Of a stretch of 64,000 bases of DNA, positions 16,456 through 26,050 are shown piece by piece (the first letter of the stretch is position 1; every line of letters starts with the position of its first letter). The stretch lies in assembly GCF_004166885.1 (NCBI RefSeq), contig NZ_RCYU01000002.1, positions 248,001 to 312,000 of the forward strand, read 5' to 3'. The notes beneath the pieces were generated by a model. It was not told where the DNA came from, did no database searches, and saw only the letters and a program-made list of their open reading frames with translations. Made by a program: the position numbers and the translations under genes. The DNA is from Streptococcus sp. bf_0095. Lineage in GTDB: Bacteria; Bacillota; Bacilli; Lactobacillales; Streptococcaceae.

Positions 16456-18672
16456 TTATTCTTTCGTTTCTTGGCTTGCATCTTTAGCAAAGTCTTTTTT
16501 TGGTTTGTGGTGACGAGGACGATCACCATGACGATGAGCCTTATCCCCTTTTTCTTCTGCATGTTCTGGTTTTGGTGGACGAGGAAGAAGAGCCTTCATC
16601 GAAGCATCGACACGGCCTTTTTCATCGATCTTAATTACCTTGACATCCACTTCATCACCGATTTCTACCAAGTCTTCTACACGGTTGGTACGTGTCCAAG
16701 CCATTTCAGAGATATGAACGAGGGCATCTGTCTTATCAAAGAGGTTTACAAAGGCACCAAATTTCTCAATCCGAACCACTTTGGCATGGTAAACTTCATC
16801 CACTTTCGCTTCACGAACCAAGCCAGCAATGATTTCTTTGGCACGGTTAATCGCAGCTTGATCACTCGAGTAGATAGACACGTTACCTTCTTCGTCGATA
16901 TCAATCTTAACGCCTGTTTCAGCGATGATCTTGTCGATGGTTTCTCCACCTTTACCGATGACAATCTTGATCTTGTCCACATCAATCTTGATGGTATCAA
17001 TTTTCGGAGCAGTTGGAGCCAATTCTGGACGAACTTCTGGAATCGTTTCTTCAATCACATCAAGAATTTCAAAACGAGCTTTCTTGGCTTGAGCAAGAGC
17101 CTCCGTCAAGATTTCTGCAGTAATCCCTTGGATCTTGATATCCATTTGAAGGGCTGTAATCCCGTCACGCGTACCTGCAACCTTAAAGTCCATATCTCCA
17201 AAGTGGTCTTCCAAACCTTGGATATCTGTCAATACGGTATAGTTACTTCCATCAGAAATCAGTCCCATGGCAATCCCTGCTACTGGCGCCTTGATTGGCA
17301 CACCACCAGCCATAAGGGCAAGCGTTCCCGCACAGATAGAGGCTTGAGAAGAAGAACCGTTTGATTCCAAGACTTCTGCTACCAGACGGATCGCGTATGG
17401 GAATTCTTCCAAGCTTGGCAAGACTTGCTCAAGAGCACGCTCACCAAGAGCACCGTGACCAATCTCACGACGACCAGGCGCACCGTAACGACCCGTTTCA
17501 CCAACAGAGTATTGTGGGAAGTTATAGTGGTGCATAAAGCGTTTCTTGTACTCTGGATCCAAACCATCGATGATTTGCGTTTCACCCATTGGCGCCAACG
17601 TCAAGGTAGAAAGGGCCTGCGTTTGTCCACGAGTAAAGAGACCTGAACCGTGCACACGGGGAACGAAGTCAACAACCGCTTCCAAAGGACGGATTTCATC
17701 GACCTTACGACCGTCAGGACGAACCTTGTCTTCTGTAATCAAACGGCGCACTTCTGCGTGTTCCATTTGTTCCAAGATTTCAGCCACATCCCGCATGATA
17801 CGGTCAAATTCTTCGTGGTCTGCATATTTTTCTTCGTAAACGGCTGTGACTTGGTCTTTGACTGCTTGAGTTGCAGCTTCACGAGCCAATTTTTCTTCTA
17901 CTTGGACCGCTTTTTGAAGGTCACTGTTGTAGGCTGCGATGATTTCAGCTTGCAATTCCTCATCTACATGAAGCAATTCAACTTCTGCTTTTTCTTTGCC
18001 GACTGCCGCAACGATTTCTTCTTGGAAGGCAATCAATTCTTTAACGGCTTCATGCCCTTTCAAAAGAGCTTCCAACATGATTTCTTCTGACAATTCTTTG
18101 GCACCAGACTCTACCATGTTGATAGCGTGCTTGGTACCAGCTACTGTCAATTCAAGAAGCGAGCGCTCTGCTTGTTCTTGGGTTGGGTTGATGATGATTT
18201 CCCCATCGACATAACCTACTTGTACTCCAGCGATTGGGCCGTCAAATGGAATATCTGAGATAGACAAGGCCAAGGATGAACCAAACATGGCTGCCATTGG
18301 TGCAGAGGCATTTTCATCGTAAGAAAGGACAGTATTGATGACTTGCACTTCGTTACGGAAACCTTCCGCAAACATCGGACGGATCGGACGGTCAATCAAA
18401 CGCGCTGTCAAAGTCGCATCTGTTGAAGGACGTCCTTCCCGCTTCATAAAGCCACCAGGGAACTTCCCAGCTGCATACATTTTTTCTTCGTAATTGACTT
18501 GGAGTGGGAAGAAATCCCCAGTTGCCATCTTCTTAGACATGACAGCTGCCGTCAAGACAGTTGACTCACCGTAACGTACGACAACAGAACCATTTGCTTG
18601 CTTGGCAACCTGGCCAGTCTCTACGATCAACTCACGACCCGCAAAAGTCGTTTGAAACACTTGTTTTGTCAT
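16456..18672 (-). CDS. pnp: Polynucleotide phosphorylase
   Basis: A 738-residue 3'-5' exoribonuclease: two RNase PH domains (about 1-230 and 310-540), a helical linker between them, a KH domain containing [13 protein letters not shown] near 560, and an S1 domain containing [15 protein letters not shown] near 625, then a charged His/Lys-rich tail. ATG 18672 is chosen because GGGGATT precedes it and homology starts at [10 protein letters not shown]. The in-frame open stretch up to GTG 18807 has no ribosome-binding site and lies in the structured leader. Confidence 0.96.
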   Translation of the reverse strand: MTKQVFQTTFAGRELIVETGQVAKQANGSVVVRYGESTVLTAAVMSKKMATGDFFPLQVNYEEKMYAAGKFPGGFMKREGRPSTDATLTARLIDRPIRPMFAEGFRNEVQVINTVLSYDENASAPMAAMFGSSLALSISDIPFDGPIAGVQVGYVDGEIIINPTQEQAERSLLELTVAGTKHAINMVESGAKELSEEIMLEALLKGHEAVKELIAFQEEIVAAVGKEKAEVELLHVDEELQAEIIAAYNSDLQKAVQVEEKLAREAATQAVKDQVTAVYEEKYADHEEFDRIMRDVAEILEQMEHAEVRRLITEDKVRPDGRKVDEIRPLEAVVDFVPRVHGSGLFTRGQTQALSTLTLAPMGETQIIDGLDPEYKKRFMHHYNFPQYSVGETGRYGAPGRREIGHGALGERALEQVLPSLEEFPYAIRLVAEVLESNGSSSQASICAGTLALMAGGVPIKAPVAGIAMGLISDGSNYTVLTDIQGLEDHFGDMDFKVAGTRDGITALQMDIKIQGITAEILTEALAQAKKARFEILDVIEETIPEVRPELAPTAPKIDTIKIDVDKIKIVIGKGGETIDKIIAETGVKIDIDEEGNVSIYSSDQAAINRAKEIIAGLVREAKVDEVYHAKVVRIEKFGAFVNLFDKTDALVHISEMAWTRTNRVEDLVEIGDEVDVKVIKIDEKGRVDASMKALLPRPPKPEHAEEKGDKAHRHGDRPRHHKPKKDFAKDASQETKE

Positions 18673-18722
18673 TTTAATCCCCTTTGGATTGATAAAATTA
18701 TACGACTTGCCTACAAAAATCA

Positions 18723-18913
18723 GGATACAAAGGGCGTGAAGAATCCCGTATGAAAATAGGAGATTGACGCAGTGTGCCACGCACACCAGGAAATCTATCT
18801 TTTTCACTAGGGATTTAGCCCGTGTTTAACTATCAAGATACTAAGGCCACCCAACTCAACGAGATCGGGATTTCAACAGCCTTTCTGTATGTTATATCCT
18901 CATCTTTGTATCC
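18723..18913 (-). ncRNA. Structured 5' leader of pnp, candidate regulatory RNA
   Basis: A 10-bp perfect outer stem, GGATACAAAG (18723-18732) with CTTTGTATCC (18904-18913), encloses 171 nt. Inside are a second long-range stem, AATCCCG (18742-18748) with CGGGATT (18866-18872), a hairpin GTGTGC/GCACAC (18772-18786), and a small hairpin with GGG/CCC (18805-18824). The closed multi-branch shape directly before pnp suggests autoregulation, as known for pnp in other bacteria. It is not a T-box: the conserved antiterminator bulge is absent. Confidence 0.5.
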
Positions 18914-18955
18914 AAGCACGTATAACCTTTATTTTACCATATTCAAGCCCAAAAG

Positions 18956-18978
18956 AAAAAGGCTTTAAAAGCCTTTTT
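18956..18978 (-). terminator. Terminator of the SH3b lipoprotein gene
   Basis: AAAAAGGCTTT (18956-18966) pairs with AAAGCCTTTTT (18968-18978) almost without a loop; T-tracts are on both strands. It lies 58 bp downstream of the lipoprotein stop codon and separates it from pnp. Confidence 0.8.
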
Positions 18979-19035
18979 CGAGGAATATTTGATTTCCACG
19001 TATTTTAAAATTCTAGAGCTAGATATAGCTACCAT

Positions 19036-20532
19036 CTATTTTCCATTCCACACATTTTCTTTACTAACGACATAGAATCGCGTTTTGTGTTCTCCACCTG
19101 AATAGTCTTTCTTGCTCCGCTTCAACACATAGCGCTCAAAAGGTTGAGAAGAGGTCTTAACTCTAGTTGTTACTGTAACTGTATCATTCTCAACGACCCA
19201 CTCATCTGCTGAAGGAATAACAACCTCTGGGCCAGCACCTCCGCGTCCACCTGGAACGAATTCAAAAAACTTCTTATCTTTCGAAGAGTATATCCAGCCT
19301 TGTTTTCTTTCTTTCGCAAGTTGAATTAATTGATCTGTAGTCATAGATTGAATGGATTCTGATGTTTCTTGAGCTTCCAATTTTTTAATGACATCTGCAA
19401 GTTGATAGGTACCTGGAGTATAAGTATTGAAATAATCTAAAAACATGCCTTCTGTATAAGAATAGATACCGCTATGATCATTTGATAAATCTAATATAAA
19501 GGTTGGTTTGACCAATCTAGAATACATTAAAGAATAGCCATTCTCTACTACCGAGTGGATATCCTCTTGATCTTCCGCACTCAATCCTTTAACAGTGGAT
19601 GCATTTCCCCCTTCCACTCTCGTCGTAAATTCAAGCGCGATCCAGCCTTGGCCAGATTGGAGCTTGCCCCAGGTATAACCGTCAGCTGCCACCGTCTCAG
19701 TTATCGTGTAAACACCTTGCGGGATCATTCCAACTTCTTCCCCCTTGATCGATGCTTCTTTACGAATTCGAAGATCTGAAACTGCTACACGGACTTGGAA
19801 ACTACTTGTTTGCTGCTCTGAGGTACTTGCTTGGCTGGTCGCCTTCTTTCCGGTCTCTAGTTCTTTCCATCCAAATTTTGCTTGATCCAATTCTTTTGCT
19901 GTAATCCCTAAGGCTTTTTCTGGCTTCTGACCGTCCCCATTTTTAATTTGGATCTTATTGACAGTTTCCAGTTTCCCTTTTTGGAACTTGTAATGGATCA
20001 AATCTACTTCTGGTTGAAGAGACGAAAAGCTAGCATAGATGACCGAGCCATCCTCAAAAATTTGAAAACCTGAACGAGAGCCACCAGAGGAAGCTACAAA
20101 AACTGTATGCAGTAATTCTGGTTGCTGGCCTTTCAGATAGTAGATTGCTGAGACTGTTTGGTTATTCCCAATCAAGAGTTCATCCCGCCCATCCTTATCC
20201 AAATCTGTATAAAAATAGGAAAGATTTGGTTTACTACCCAGAGTTTGAAGATACACGGCATAGGCATACTCATCAGATTGAGGATCTATTTCTTTTAGTT
20301 TAGCCTCTAGACCAGCACTATCACCTGCTTCGATAGCCCTAGAGTAGGCCTGATAACGTTCAAGAACCGTTTGATAGTACTCATGCCCTGAAGATGCTTT
20401 CTTGGAACTTTTTCCATCTGTTACTTCACTTTGAGCTGTAGAGGGTTGCGTCCGAGGACGTCGCTTAGGTCCACATGCCACCAAGGTTAGCAAGGTCATC
20501 GCTGCCAAGCTAATTTTATAGATTTTCTTCAT
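19036..20532 (-). CDS. SH3b-domain lipoprotein
   Basis: A 498-residue exported protein. The signal peptide ends in lipobox LVAC with C20 as the lipid-modified residue, followed by a basic KRRPR and Ser/Thr-rich linker. Residues about 100-200 contain YFYTDLDKDGRDELLIGN, an FG-GAP-like calcium-binding loop. An SH3b domain (about 245-305: RVAVSDLRIRKEAS to GWIALEFTT) probably binds peptidoglycan. The C-terminal 190 residues are unassigned. It is monocistronic. Its precise role is unknown; a wall-associated sensor or assembly factor is possible. Confidence 0.75.
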   Translation of the reverse strand: MKKIYKISLAAMTLLTLVACGPKRRPRTQPSTAQSEVTDGKSSKKASSGHEYYQTVLERYQAYSRAIEAGDSAGLEAKLKEIDPQSDEYAYAVYLQTLGSKPNLSYFYTDLDKDGRDELLIGNNQTVSAIYYLKGQQPELLHTVFVASSGGSRSGFQIFEDGSVIYASFSSLQPEVDLIHYKFQKGKLETVNKIQIKNGDGQKPEKALGITAKELDQAKFGWKELETGKKATSQASTSEQQTSSFQVRVAVSDLRIRKEASIKGEEVGMIPQGVYTITETVAADGYTWGKLQSGQGWIALEFTTRVEGGNASTVKGLSAEDQEDIHSVVENGYSLMYSRLVKPTFILDLSNDHSGIYSYTEGMFLDYFNTYTPGTYQLADVIKKLEAQETSESIQSMTTDQLIQLAKERKQGWIYSSKDKKFFEFVPGGRGGAGPEVVIPSADEWVVENDTVTVTTRVKTSSQPFERYVLKRSKKDYSGGEHKTRFYVVSKENVWNGK

Positions 20533-20706
20533 CGTATACTCCCTAAAACTTTCTCCACTTTATTATACCAAAAGAAGGTAAAAAAGCTAGAGAATCCTTG
20601 GCTTCTTATTGGATCCAGCAAGCTTTGATAAGTTCCCCTTTCGCCTATCATTCTCCCCTATTTTCTGCTATACTGAATATAGTTATTTGATCAAAAGGAG
20701 AACACT

Positions 20707-22503
20707 ATGGAATTAAAAAAACGTTCTGAATTTCCTGAGAACGAACTCTGGGACCTCACAGCCCTCTATCAAGACCAGGAAGACTTCTTGCGTGCCATCG
20801 AAAAGACGCGTGAAGAAATCAATGAATTTGTCCGCAACTACAAGGGTAAGCTCCACACTTTTGAAGACTTTGAAGCTGCCTTTGCGGTCTTTGAACAAAT
20901 TCAGATTCAACTCAGCCACATTGGTAACTACAGCTTTATGCCCCAAACGACTGACTTTGGCGATGAAGCTTTTGCGGAAATTGCCCAAGCGGGGATGGAT
21001 TTCGAAACTTGGGCGAGCGTCGAACTCTCTTTCTTTGATGATGCTTTGGTAGAAGCGGATGAAGAAGTCCTTGAACGTCTCGGACAACTCCCTCACCTCA
21101 CTTATGCCATTCGTCAGGCTAAAATCAAAAAAGCCCACTACTTGGGAGCTGATGTCGAAAAAACCTTGACCAACCTGGGTGAAGTCTTCTACGGACCACA
21201 AGACATCTATACCAAGATGCGGGCGGGTGACTTTGAAATGGCTGATTTCGAAGTGGATGGAAAAGTCTACAAAAATAGTTTTGTTACTTATGAAAACTTC
21301 TACCAAAACCATGAGAATGCGGAAGTCCGTGAAAAAGCCTTTCGTTCCTTCTCAGAAGGTCTCCGCAAGCACCAAAACACGGCTGCTGCTACCTATCTAG
21401 CTCAAGTTAAGTCCGAAAAACTGATCGCAGATATGCGAGGCTACGACTCTGTCTTTGACTATCTCTTGGCTGAGCAGGAAGTGGATCGTTCTATGTTTGA
21501 CCGTCAGATTGACCTGATCATGAGGGACTTCGCTCCGGTCGCTCAAAAATTCCTCAAACACGTGGCCAAGGTCAACGGCCTTGAAAAAATGACCTTTGCT
21601 GATTGGAAGTTGGACTTGGACAGCGCGCTCAACCCAGATGTCACCATTGATGACGCTTATGACTTGGTCATGAAATCTGTGGCACCACTTGGTGAAGAAT
21701 ATTCTCGCGAAATCGCCCGCTACCAAACCGAACGTTGGGTCGACTTTGCGGCCAACGAAGGCAAGGATTCCGGTGGTTATGCGGCTGACCCCTATCGCGT
21801 CCATCCTTATGTCCTGATGAGTTGGACAGGGCGCATGAGCGATGTTTATACCCTGATCCACGAGATCGGACACTCTGGTCAATTCATCTTCTCAGACAAC
21901 AACCAAAGCTACTTCAACGCCCACATGTCAACCTACTATGTGGAAGCTCCATCTACCTTTAACGAGCTCCTCCTCAGCGACTATTTGGAACAGCAGTTTG
22001 ACGATCCTCGTCAAAAACGTTTTGCCCTGGCTCACCGTTTGACAGACACCTACTTCCACAACTTCATCACCCACTTGCTGGAAGCGGCCTTCCAACGCAA
22101 GGTCTACACCCTGATCGAAGAAGGTGGTACCTTCGGCGCTAGCAAGCTCAACAGCATCATGAAGGAAGTCTTGACCGAATTCTGGGGCGACGCTGTAGAA
22201 ATCGATGATGATGCAGCTTTAACCTGGATGCGCCAAAGCCACTACTACATGGGGCTTTACAGCTATACCTACTCAGCTGGCCTAGTTATCTCAACCGCAG
22301 GTTACCTGCATTTGAAGAACTCCGAAAATGGAGCCAAAGATTGGCTGGACCTTCTCAAATCTGGTGGCAGCAAGACCCCACTTGAGTCTGCGATGATTAT
22401 CGGAGCAGATATTTCGACGGACAAACCACTTCGCGATACGATTCAGTTCTTGTCAGACACAGTTGATCAGATTATCGCATATAGTGAAGAGTTGGGTCAG
22501 TAA
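20707..22503 (+). CDS. pepF: Oligoendopeptidase F family (M3B) peptidase
   Basis: A 598-residue cytoplasmic zinc peptidase with no signal peptide. The HEIGH motif is at H385-E386-x-x-H389 and the third zinc ligand E413 is in YVEAPSTFNE. The C-terminal half is the helical M3 catalytic bowl; near the end, MGLYSYTYSAGLV includes the substrate-contacting Tyr residues. Members cleave peptides of about 7-17 residues, supporting peptide nutrition. AAGGAG precedes ATG 20707; a perfect terminator follows. Confidence 0.92.
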   Translation: MELKKRSEFPENELWDLTALYQDQEDFLRAIEKTREEINEFVRNYKGKLHTFEDFEAAFAVFEQIQIQLSHIGNYSFMPQTTDFGDEAFAEIAQAGMDFETWASVELSFFDDALVEADEEVLERLGQLPHLTYAIRQAKIKKAHYLGADVEKTLTNLGEVFYGPQDIYTKMRAGDFEMADFEVDGKVYKNSFVTYENFYQNHENAEVREKAFRSFSEGLRKHQNTAAATYLAQVKSEKLIADMRGYDSVFDYLLAEQEVDRSMFDRQIDLIMRDFAPVAQKFLKHVAKVNGLEKMTFADWKLDLDSALNPDVTIDDAYDLVMKSVAPLGEEYSREIARYQTERWVDFAANEGKDSGGYAADPYRVHPYVLMSWTGRMSDVYTLIHEIGHSGQFIFSDNNQSYFNAHMSTYYVEAPSTFNELLLSDYLEQQFDDPRQKRFALAHRLTDTYFHNFITHLLEAAFQRKVYTLIEEGGTFGASKLNSIMKEVLTEFWGDAVEIDDDAALTWMRQSHYYMGLYSYTYSAGLVISTAGYLHLKNSENGAKDWLDLLKSGGSKTPLESAMIIGADISTDKPLRDTIQFLSDTVDQIIAYSEELGQ

Positions 22504-22576
22504 GAATTCCTCCAGTGTGGTTTTCTTAATTTTGTTAATCATTTACATAAAAAGTCACCAATTTTTGCTGACTTCA

Positions 22577-22625
22577 GATTGAAGAAAGAGTCCAAAATGG
22601 ACTCTTTCTTCAATCTTTTTCTTTT
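22577..22625 (+). terminator. pepF terminator
   Basis: A perfect 17-bp stem (22577-22593 with 22599-22615, loop AAAAT) followed by TTTTTCTTTT. From here to 22976 (about 350 bp) the sequence is AT-rich; apart from possible promoter sequences and a doubtful 20-codon ORF nothing is recognised. Confidence 0.92.
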
Positions 22626-22976
22626 ACTAGAGAAAATTTTAAAAACTCAAGAATAGCATTAAATCAGCATTTCCAAAAGTTTTCGATATATGGTAGGATA
22701 TCTCTATTAGGGCAATTTAAAAATTAGAGATTCATTCTTAGTTTACTGTGCCCGATTTTTTATAAACATATCTACTTTAACCAAAGATGTTCCTTGAGGT
22801 GTGTTTATGATAAAATAAGGATTATGAACAAATCATCTAGCTGTAAAAATTATCATTACAGAAAAATGAGAAACCATATTCGATAAACAAACAGTGTCTT
22901 CAAAGACAAGTTTAAGAGAAAATATGACTGAATTTTTTCTAGGATGAAAGGATCAATAAGTTCAGAAGGGAGAAAT

Positions 22977-23714
22977 ATGCTAAATATCTTTGTATTAGAA
23001 GATGATTTTCTACAACAAACTCGTATTGAAACAGCAATCAAGAAATGTATGACAGATCATCATCTAAAGTATAAATACTTAGAGGTATTTGGGAAGCCAA
23101 CACAATTGTTAGAGGCCATCAAAGAGACAGGAAATCACCAATTCTTTTTTTTAGATATTGAAATTAAAGGGGAAGAAAAAAAAGGAATGGAAATTGCGCG
23201 TGAGATTCGTGAAAAAGATCCTAGCGCTTCAATCGTATTCGTAACGACTCACTCAGAATTCATGCCCGTTACCTATCGTTATCGTGTCTCCGCTTTGGAT
23301 TTTATTGATAAAGGATTAAATGATCAGGATTATCAGGAAGCGATCTCATCTGTTTTGATACATGCTGCTGAGAACGTCAATAAGACAATAGGGGAGGATT
23401 CCTTCAGCTTTAAATCAGAGCATTCCCAGATTCAAGTCCCTTTCTCAGATATTCTATATTTTGAGACATCTTCGACCGTTCATAAGGTCGTTTTAACAAC
23501 TAAAAAAGGACACATGGAATTTTATGGTAAAGTCTCAGATATTGCTAAAACCGACAAGCGACTTTACCAAAGTCATCGAGCTTACGTTGTAAATCCAGAG
23601 AATGTCGTTCGTATTGATAAAGCAAATCATATTGTTTATTTTGAAAACAATGAATCATGCTTTGTATCACGTTTAAAACTGAAAGGGCTAGTTGAAAAGG
23701 TAGATAAAAAATGA
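22977..23714 (+). CDS. LytTR-family response regulator (BlpR/ComE-like)
   Basis: A 245-residue regulator. The receiver domain has acidic E8-D9-D10 and phosphoacceptor D60 in FFFLDIEIKG. The LytTR DNA-binding domain occupies about 142-245 (SFSFKSEHSQIQVPFSDILYF onward, with YQSHRAYVVNPENV). ATG 22977 is favoured over 22944 because AAGGGAG sits just upstream and the receiver fold starts at MLNIFVLEDD. Its stop overlaps the kinase start (ATGA). LytTR regulators usually bind pairs of direct repeats about 21 bp apart; I could not find a convincing pair by eye. Confidence 0.88.
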   Translation: MLNIFVLEDDFLQQTRIETAIKKCMTDHHLKYKYLEVFGKPTQLLEAIKETGNHQFFFLDIEIKGEEKKGMEIAREIREKDPSASIVFVTTHSEFMPVTYRYRVSALDFIDKGLNDQDYQEAISSVLIHAAENVNKTIGEDSFSFKSEHSQIQVPFSDILYFETSSTVHKVVLTTKKGHMEFYGKVSDIAKTDKRLYQSHRAYVVNPENVVRIDKANHIVYFENNESCFVSRLKLKGLVEKVDKK

Positions 23715-25048
23715 CTCTAGAGTTTGAAGGAATATTTTTAGTTTCTTGGATATTTAGAATAGTGATTCTATCTTATGTTACTAATCAAAAAATAAATTTA
23801 TATTATCTTTTACTTCCGTTTATTTTTCTAGGAATTTATATTATAAATTATGACATTGTTTTTTGGGGGGAGATTTTCTTATTGCCCCTGTCATTAATTA
23901 TTGTTAAGAACAAATATAATTGGAATTGGTCTCAATATATCTTTTATAGTTTTTTTCCATTTGTCATTTTTGAAATTTTTTCAAATTTTGCTAACTTATA
24001 CGATCGTTTTTTATTTAGATTATCTGCAGCTCAATGGTATAATTTTTTTTGGTCTTCTTGGATTGACTATTGTCTTGGATTTTTATTTTGCTTTGGATTC
24101 TTTAAGTTATTACAGATAGATTTCAAAGTAATAAGTGAAGAATTGAATAGACAAATGAATTTTAAGAAACAGGTCTCATTGTTCTGCTACTCTCTTATAT
24201 TTTACGTAATGTCAGTATATTTACTTGATAATCTAATACATCTTAGCGAATATGGTTATATTGTTAGTTCTATAGATTTTGTATATTTAAGAAGAAATAT
24301 TTTGATTTTGTATCTTATTTTTACAATTGGAATTATTTTCAAAATGAATGATCAAGCTAAGAAAAATAAAGAAAAAGAGCTTCAGGAAAGTAAGGATAAT
24401 CAATTAAAAAATCTTACTTCATATAGTCATCATATTGAATCGCTATATAAAGAAATTAGAAGTTTTCGTCATGATTATACAAATATATTAGTCAGCTTAA
24501 ATGAATCGATAAAGAAAAGAGATATGGATGGGGTAGAGAGGATCTATAATGCCGTACTGAAAGAGTCTGATAAATCCTTTTACAATAGTCAATACGATAT
24601 TGCTAAACTTGTTCATTTAAAAAACCTAGCAATGAAATCGGTTGTATCCGCAAAATTGATTGAAGCACAAAATAGAGGAATTGATGTATCTGTAGAAATA
24701 GCTGAACCTATCGGAACTCCTCAAATAGATTTAGTCGATTTTATTACGATACTATCTGTCTTTTTAGATAATGCCATAGAAGCTGCAGTTAACGCAGAAT
24801 CTCCAAGAATTAGTTTTACTTATTTTCAAGAGAATGAAAATAAAATTTTAGTCATCTATAATACCACTGCTGACTATAAGATCCCTACTAAAAATATTTT
24901 CCAATATGGAGTCTCAACCAAAGGAGAAGGACGAGGTATCGGTCTTTCCAATGTCAAACAAATCCTTTCCAAATATCCTAAAGTCACTTTAGAAACAAAA
25001 AGTATAGATCATGAATTCACTCATGAATTAAAGATGCACGAAGGATAA
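23711..25048 (+). CDS. GHKL sensor histidine kinase (ComD/BlpH/AgrC-like)
   Basis: A 445-residue kinase. Residues 1-215 hold about six transmembrane segments, followed by a charged coiled-coil-like linker. H254 in SFRHDYTN is the phosphorylated His. The ATPase region has LDNAIEAA (N box) and GEGRGIGLSNV (G box). This HPK10-type architecture normally senses peptides. The cognate regulator overlaps by 4 bp. Codon usage and base composition are markedly more AT-rich than in flanking housekeeping genes, suggesting horizontal origin or membrane-codon bias. Confidence 0.88.
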   Translation: MTLEFEGIFLVSWIFRIVILSYVTNQKINLYYLLLPFIFLGIYIINYDIVFWGEIFLLPLSLIIVKNKYNWNWSQYIFYSFFPFVIFEIFSNFANLYDRFLFRLSAAQWYNFFWSSWIDYCLGFLFCFGFFKLLQIDFKVISEELNRQMNFKKQVSLFCYSLIFYVMSVYLLDNLIHLSEYGYIVSSIDFVYLRRNILILYLIFTIGIIFKMNDQAKKNKEKELQESKDNQLKNLTSYSHHIESLYKEIRSFRHDYTNILVSLNESIKKRDMDGVERIYNAVLKESDKSFYNSQYDIAKLVHLKNLAMKSVVSAKLIEAQNRGIDVSVEIAEPIGTPQIDLVDFITILSVFLDNAIEAAVNAESPRISFTYFQENENKILVIYNTTADYKIPTKNIFQYGVSTKGEGRGIGLSNVKQILSKYPKVTLETKSIDHEFTHELKMHEG

Positions 25049-25060
25049 CTTTAAAACTAG

Positions 25061-25115
25061 AATAAATGGTCTGTTTTTTATAATTCCATTCATTATAAAA
25101 AACAGACCATTTATT
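25061..25115. terminator. 24-bp perfect hairpin between the two-component and ABC genes
   Basis: Arms 25061-25084 and 25092-25115 are perfectly complementary over 24 bp with a 7-nt loop. A run of six T lies inside the left arm rather than after the right arm, so it is not a textbook terminator; it ends the kinase transcript or acts as a processing hairpin. Confidence 0.8.
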
Positions 25116-25248
25116 AGATTGATCATTTCTTTTATTGAATTTGAAATATACTGTTGTATGTAAGAACTTAGAAAACTAAAACCGAGTTACAATTGTTTAG
25201 TGAACTCACCGACATTCTGTTTATGATTATAGTTAGGAGAACTAGCCC

Positions 25249-25998
25249 ATGTTTAATAGATTAACAACCGCTGTCTTTCAATCTATTTTAAAAAGGAGAG
25301 ATACGAAGATCTTCTTATCCTTTTGTCTATTACCTATTCTTGTTCCATTTTTGGCAGGAAATATGGAAGATATGAAAACCGACTATACGAATAGTTTTTT
25401 ATCTTTCTTTGATATCACTCTTTTAACACAGTATCGTTTAACAATCCCAGTACTCATTTTTTCGATCCTGATTTCTTCCGTTTTTAGAGATGAAATTGAT
25501 AGTAAGATCATGTTTTTATACAAAGATATTAAGCGTTCTAAAATATTTAATGCTAAAATAATCGGACTCGTATTGATTTATCTAATCTATTTATTTGGAA
25601 CTTTTTTTGCAACTTTCATTACCTATTATGGCATTATGTTGCCTAGATTTGGAGTTAATTCTAACTTCTTACCTTCAAGCTCTATTTTAGTTGAGAAATC
25701 TATCTTGTCGATTCTTTCTGTGGTTTTACTTAATCTTATAACAACCGTCATGGTTGCGATGGTTTCCATTAAATCTAAGACCTTAGTGGCTGTTTTAGTA
25801 GGAATCTTCTTCACTTTATTCGCCTTCACAGCTCCCTTACTGATTGGAGTAAGGTATGTGATTCCAACCACTTATGCAAATGCTTTACAAGCAGGTAAGT
25901 TTGGTTTAACGCTGTTAATCATCATTGGCTTGTCTTGCATTTACTTCTTACCTAGCTATTTCTCAGCTAGAAAGAATTTTGAAAGAATAGAGTTTTAA
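25249..25998 (+). CDS. ABC transporter permease-like membrane protein 1
   Basis: A 249-residue protein with six predicted transmembrane segments, starting MFNRLTTAVFQSILKRRDTK and ending ARKNFERIEF. The SSVFRDEIDSKIMFLYKDIKRSKIFNAK stretch near residue 80 has a counterpart in the second permease (SVFRREIDDHTMFLYRDLSRKNIF), so the two are paralogues. Both resemble ABC-2 type subunits of small-peptide or bacteriocin-immunity exporters. AGGAG lies upstream of ATG 25249. It begins a three-gene transcription unit with the next two genes. Confidence 0.75.
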   Translation: MFNRLTTAVFQSILKRRDTKIFLSFCLLPILVPFLAGNMEDMKTDYTNSFLSFFDITLLTQYRLTIPVLIFSILISSVFRDEIDSKIMFLYKDIKRSKIFNAKIIGLVLIYLIYLFGTFFATFITYYGIMLPRFGVNSNFLPSSSILVEKSILSILSVVLLNLITTVMVAMVSIKSKTLVAVLVGIFFTLFAFTAPLLIGVRYVIPTTYANALQAGKFGLTLLIIIGLSCIYFLPSYFSARKNFERIEF

Positions 25999-26050
25999 AA
26001 AGAGCAAGCTGACTCATTTATTATTTATAAAAATTGAAAGGAAACTAGAT

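Noticed and set aside
18673-18807. In-frame 45-codon N-terminal extension of pnp from GTG 18807
   Set aside because: No ribosome-binding site; the known PNPase start is at 18672 and the region folds as a leader.
22824-22886. 20-codon ORF (MNKSSSCKNY) upstream of the response regulator, considered as a signalling peptide
   Set aside because: The AAGGA is only 2 nt from the ATG, there is no double-glycine or other leader motif, and the C terminus is a basic run unlike known pheromones.
25140-25248. Direct-repeat LytTR binding sites before the ABC unit
   Set aside because: Candidate pairs (TGTTTAGTG/TGTTTATGA and ACAATTG/ACATTCTG) are 23-24 bp apart instead of about 21 and match the consensus poorly.
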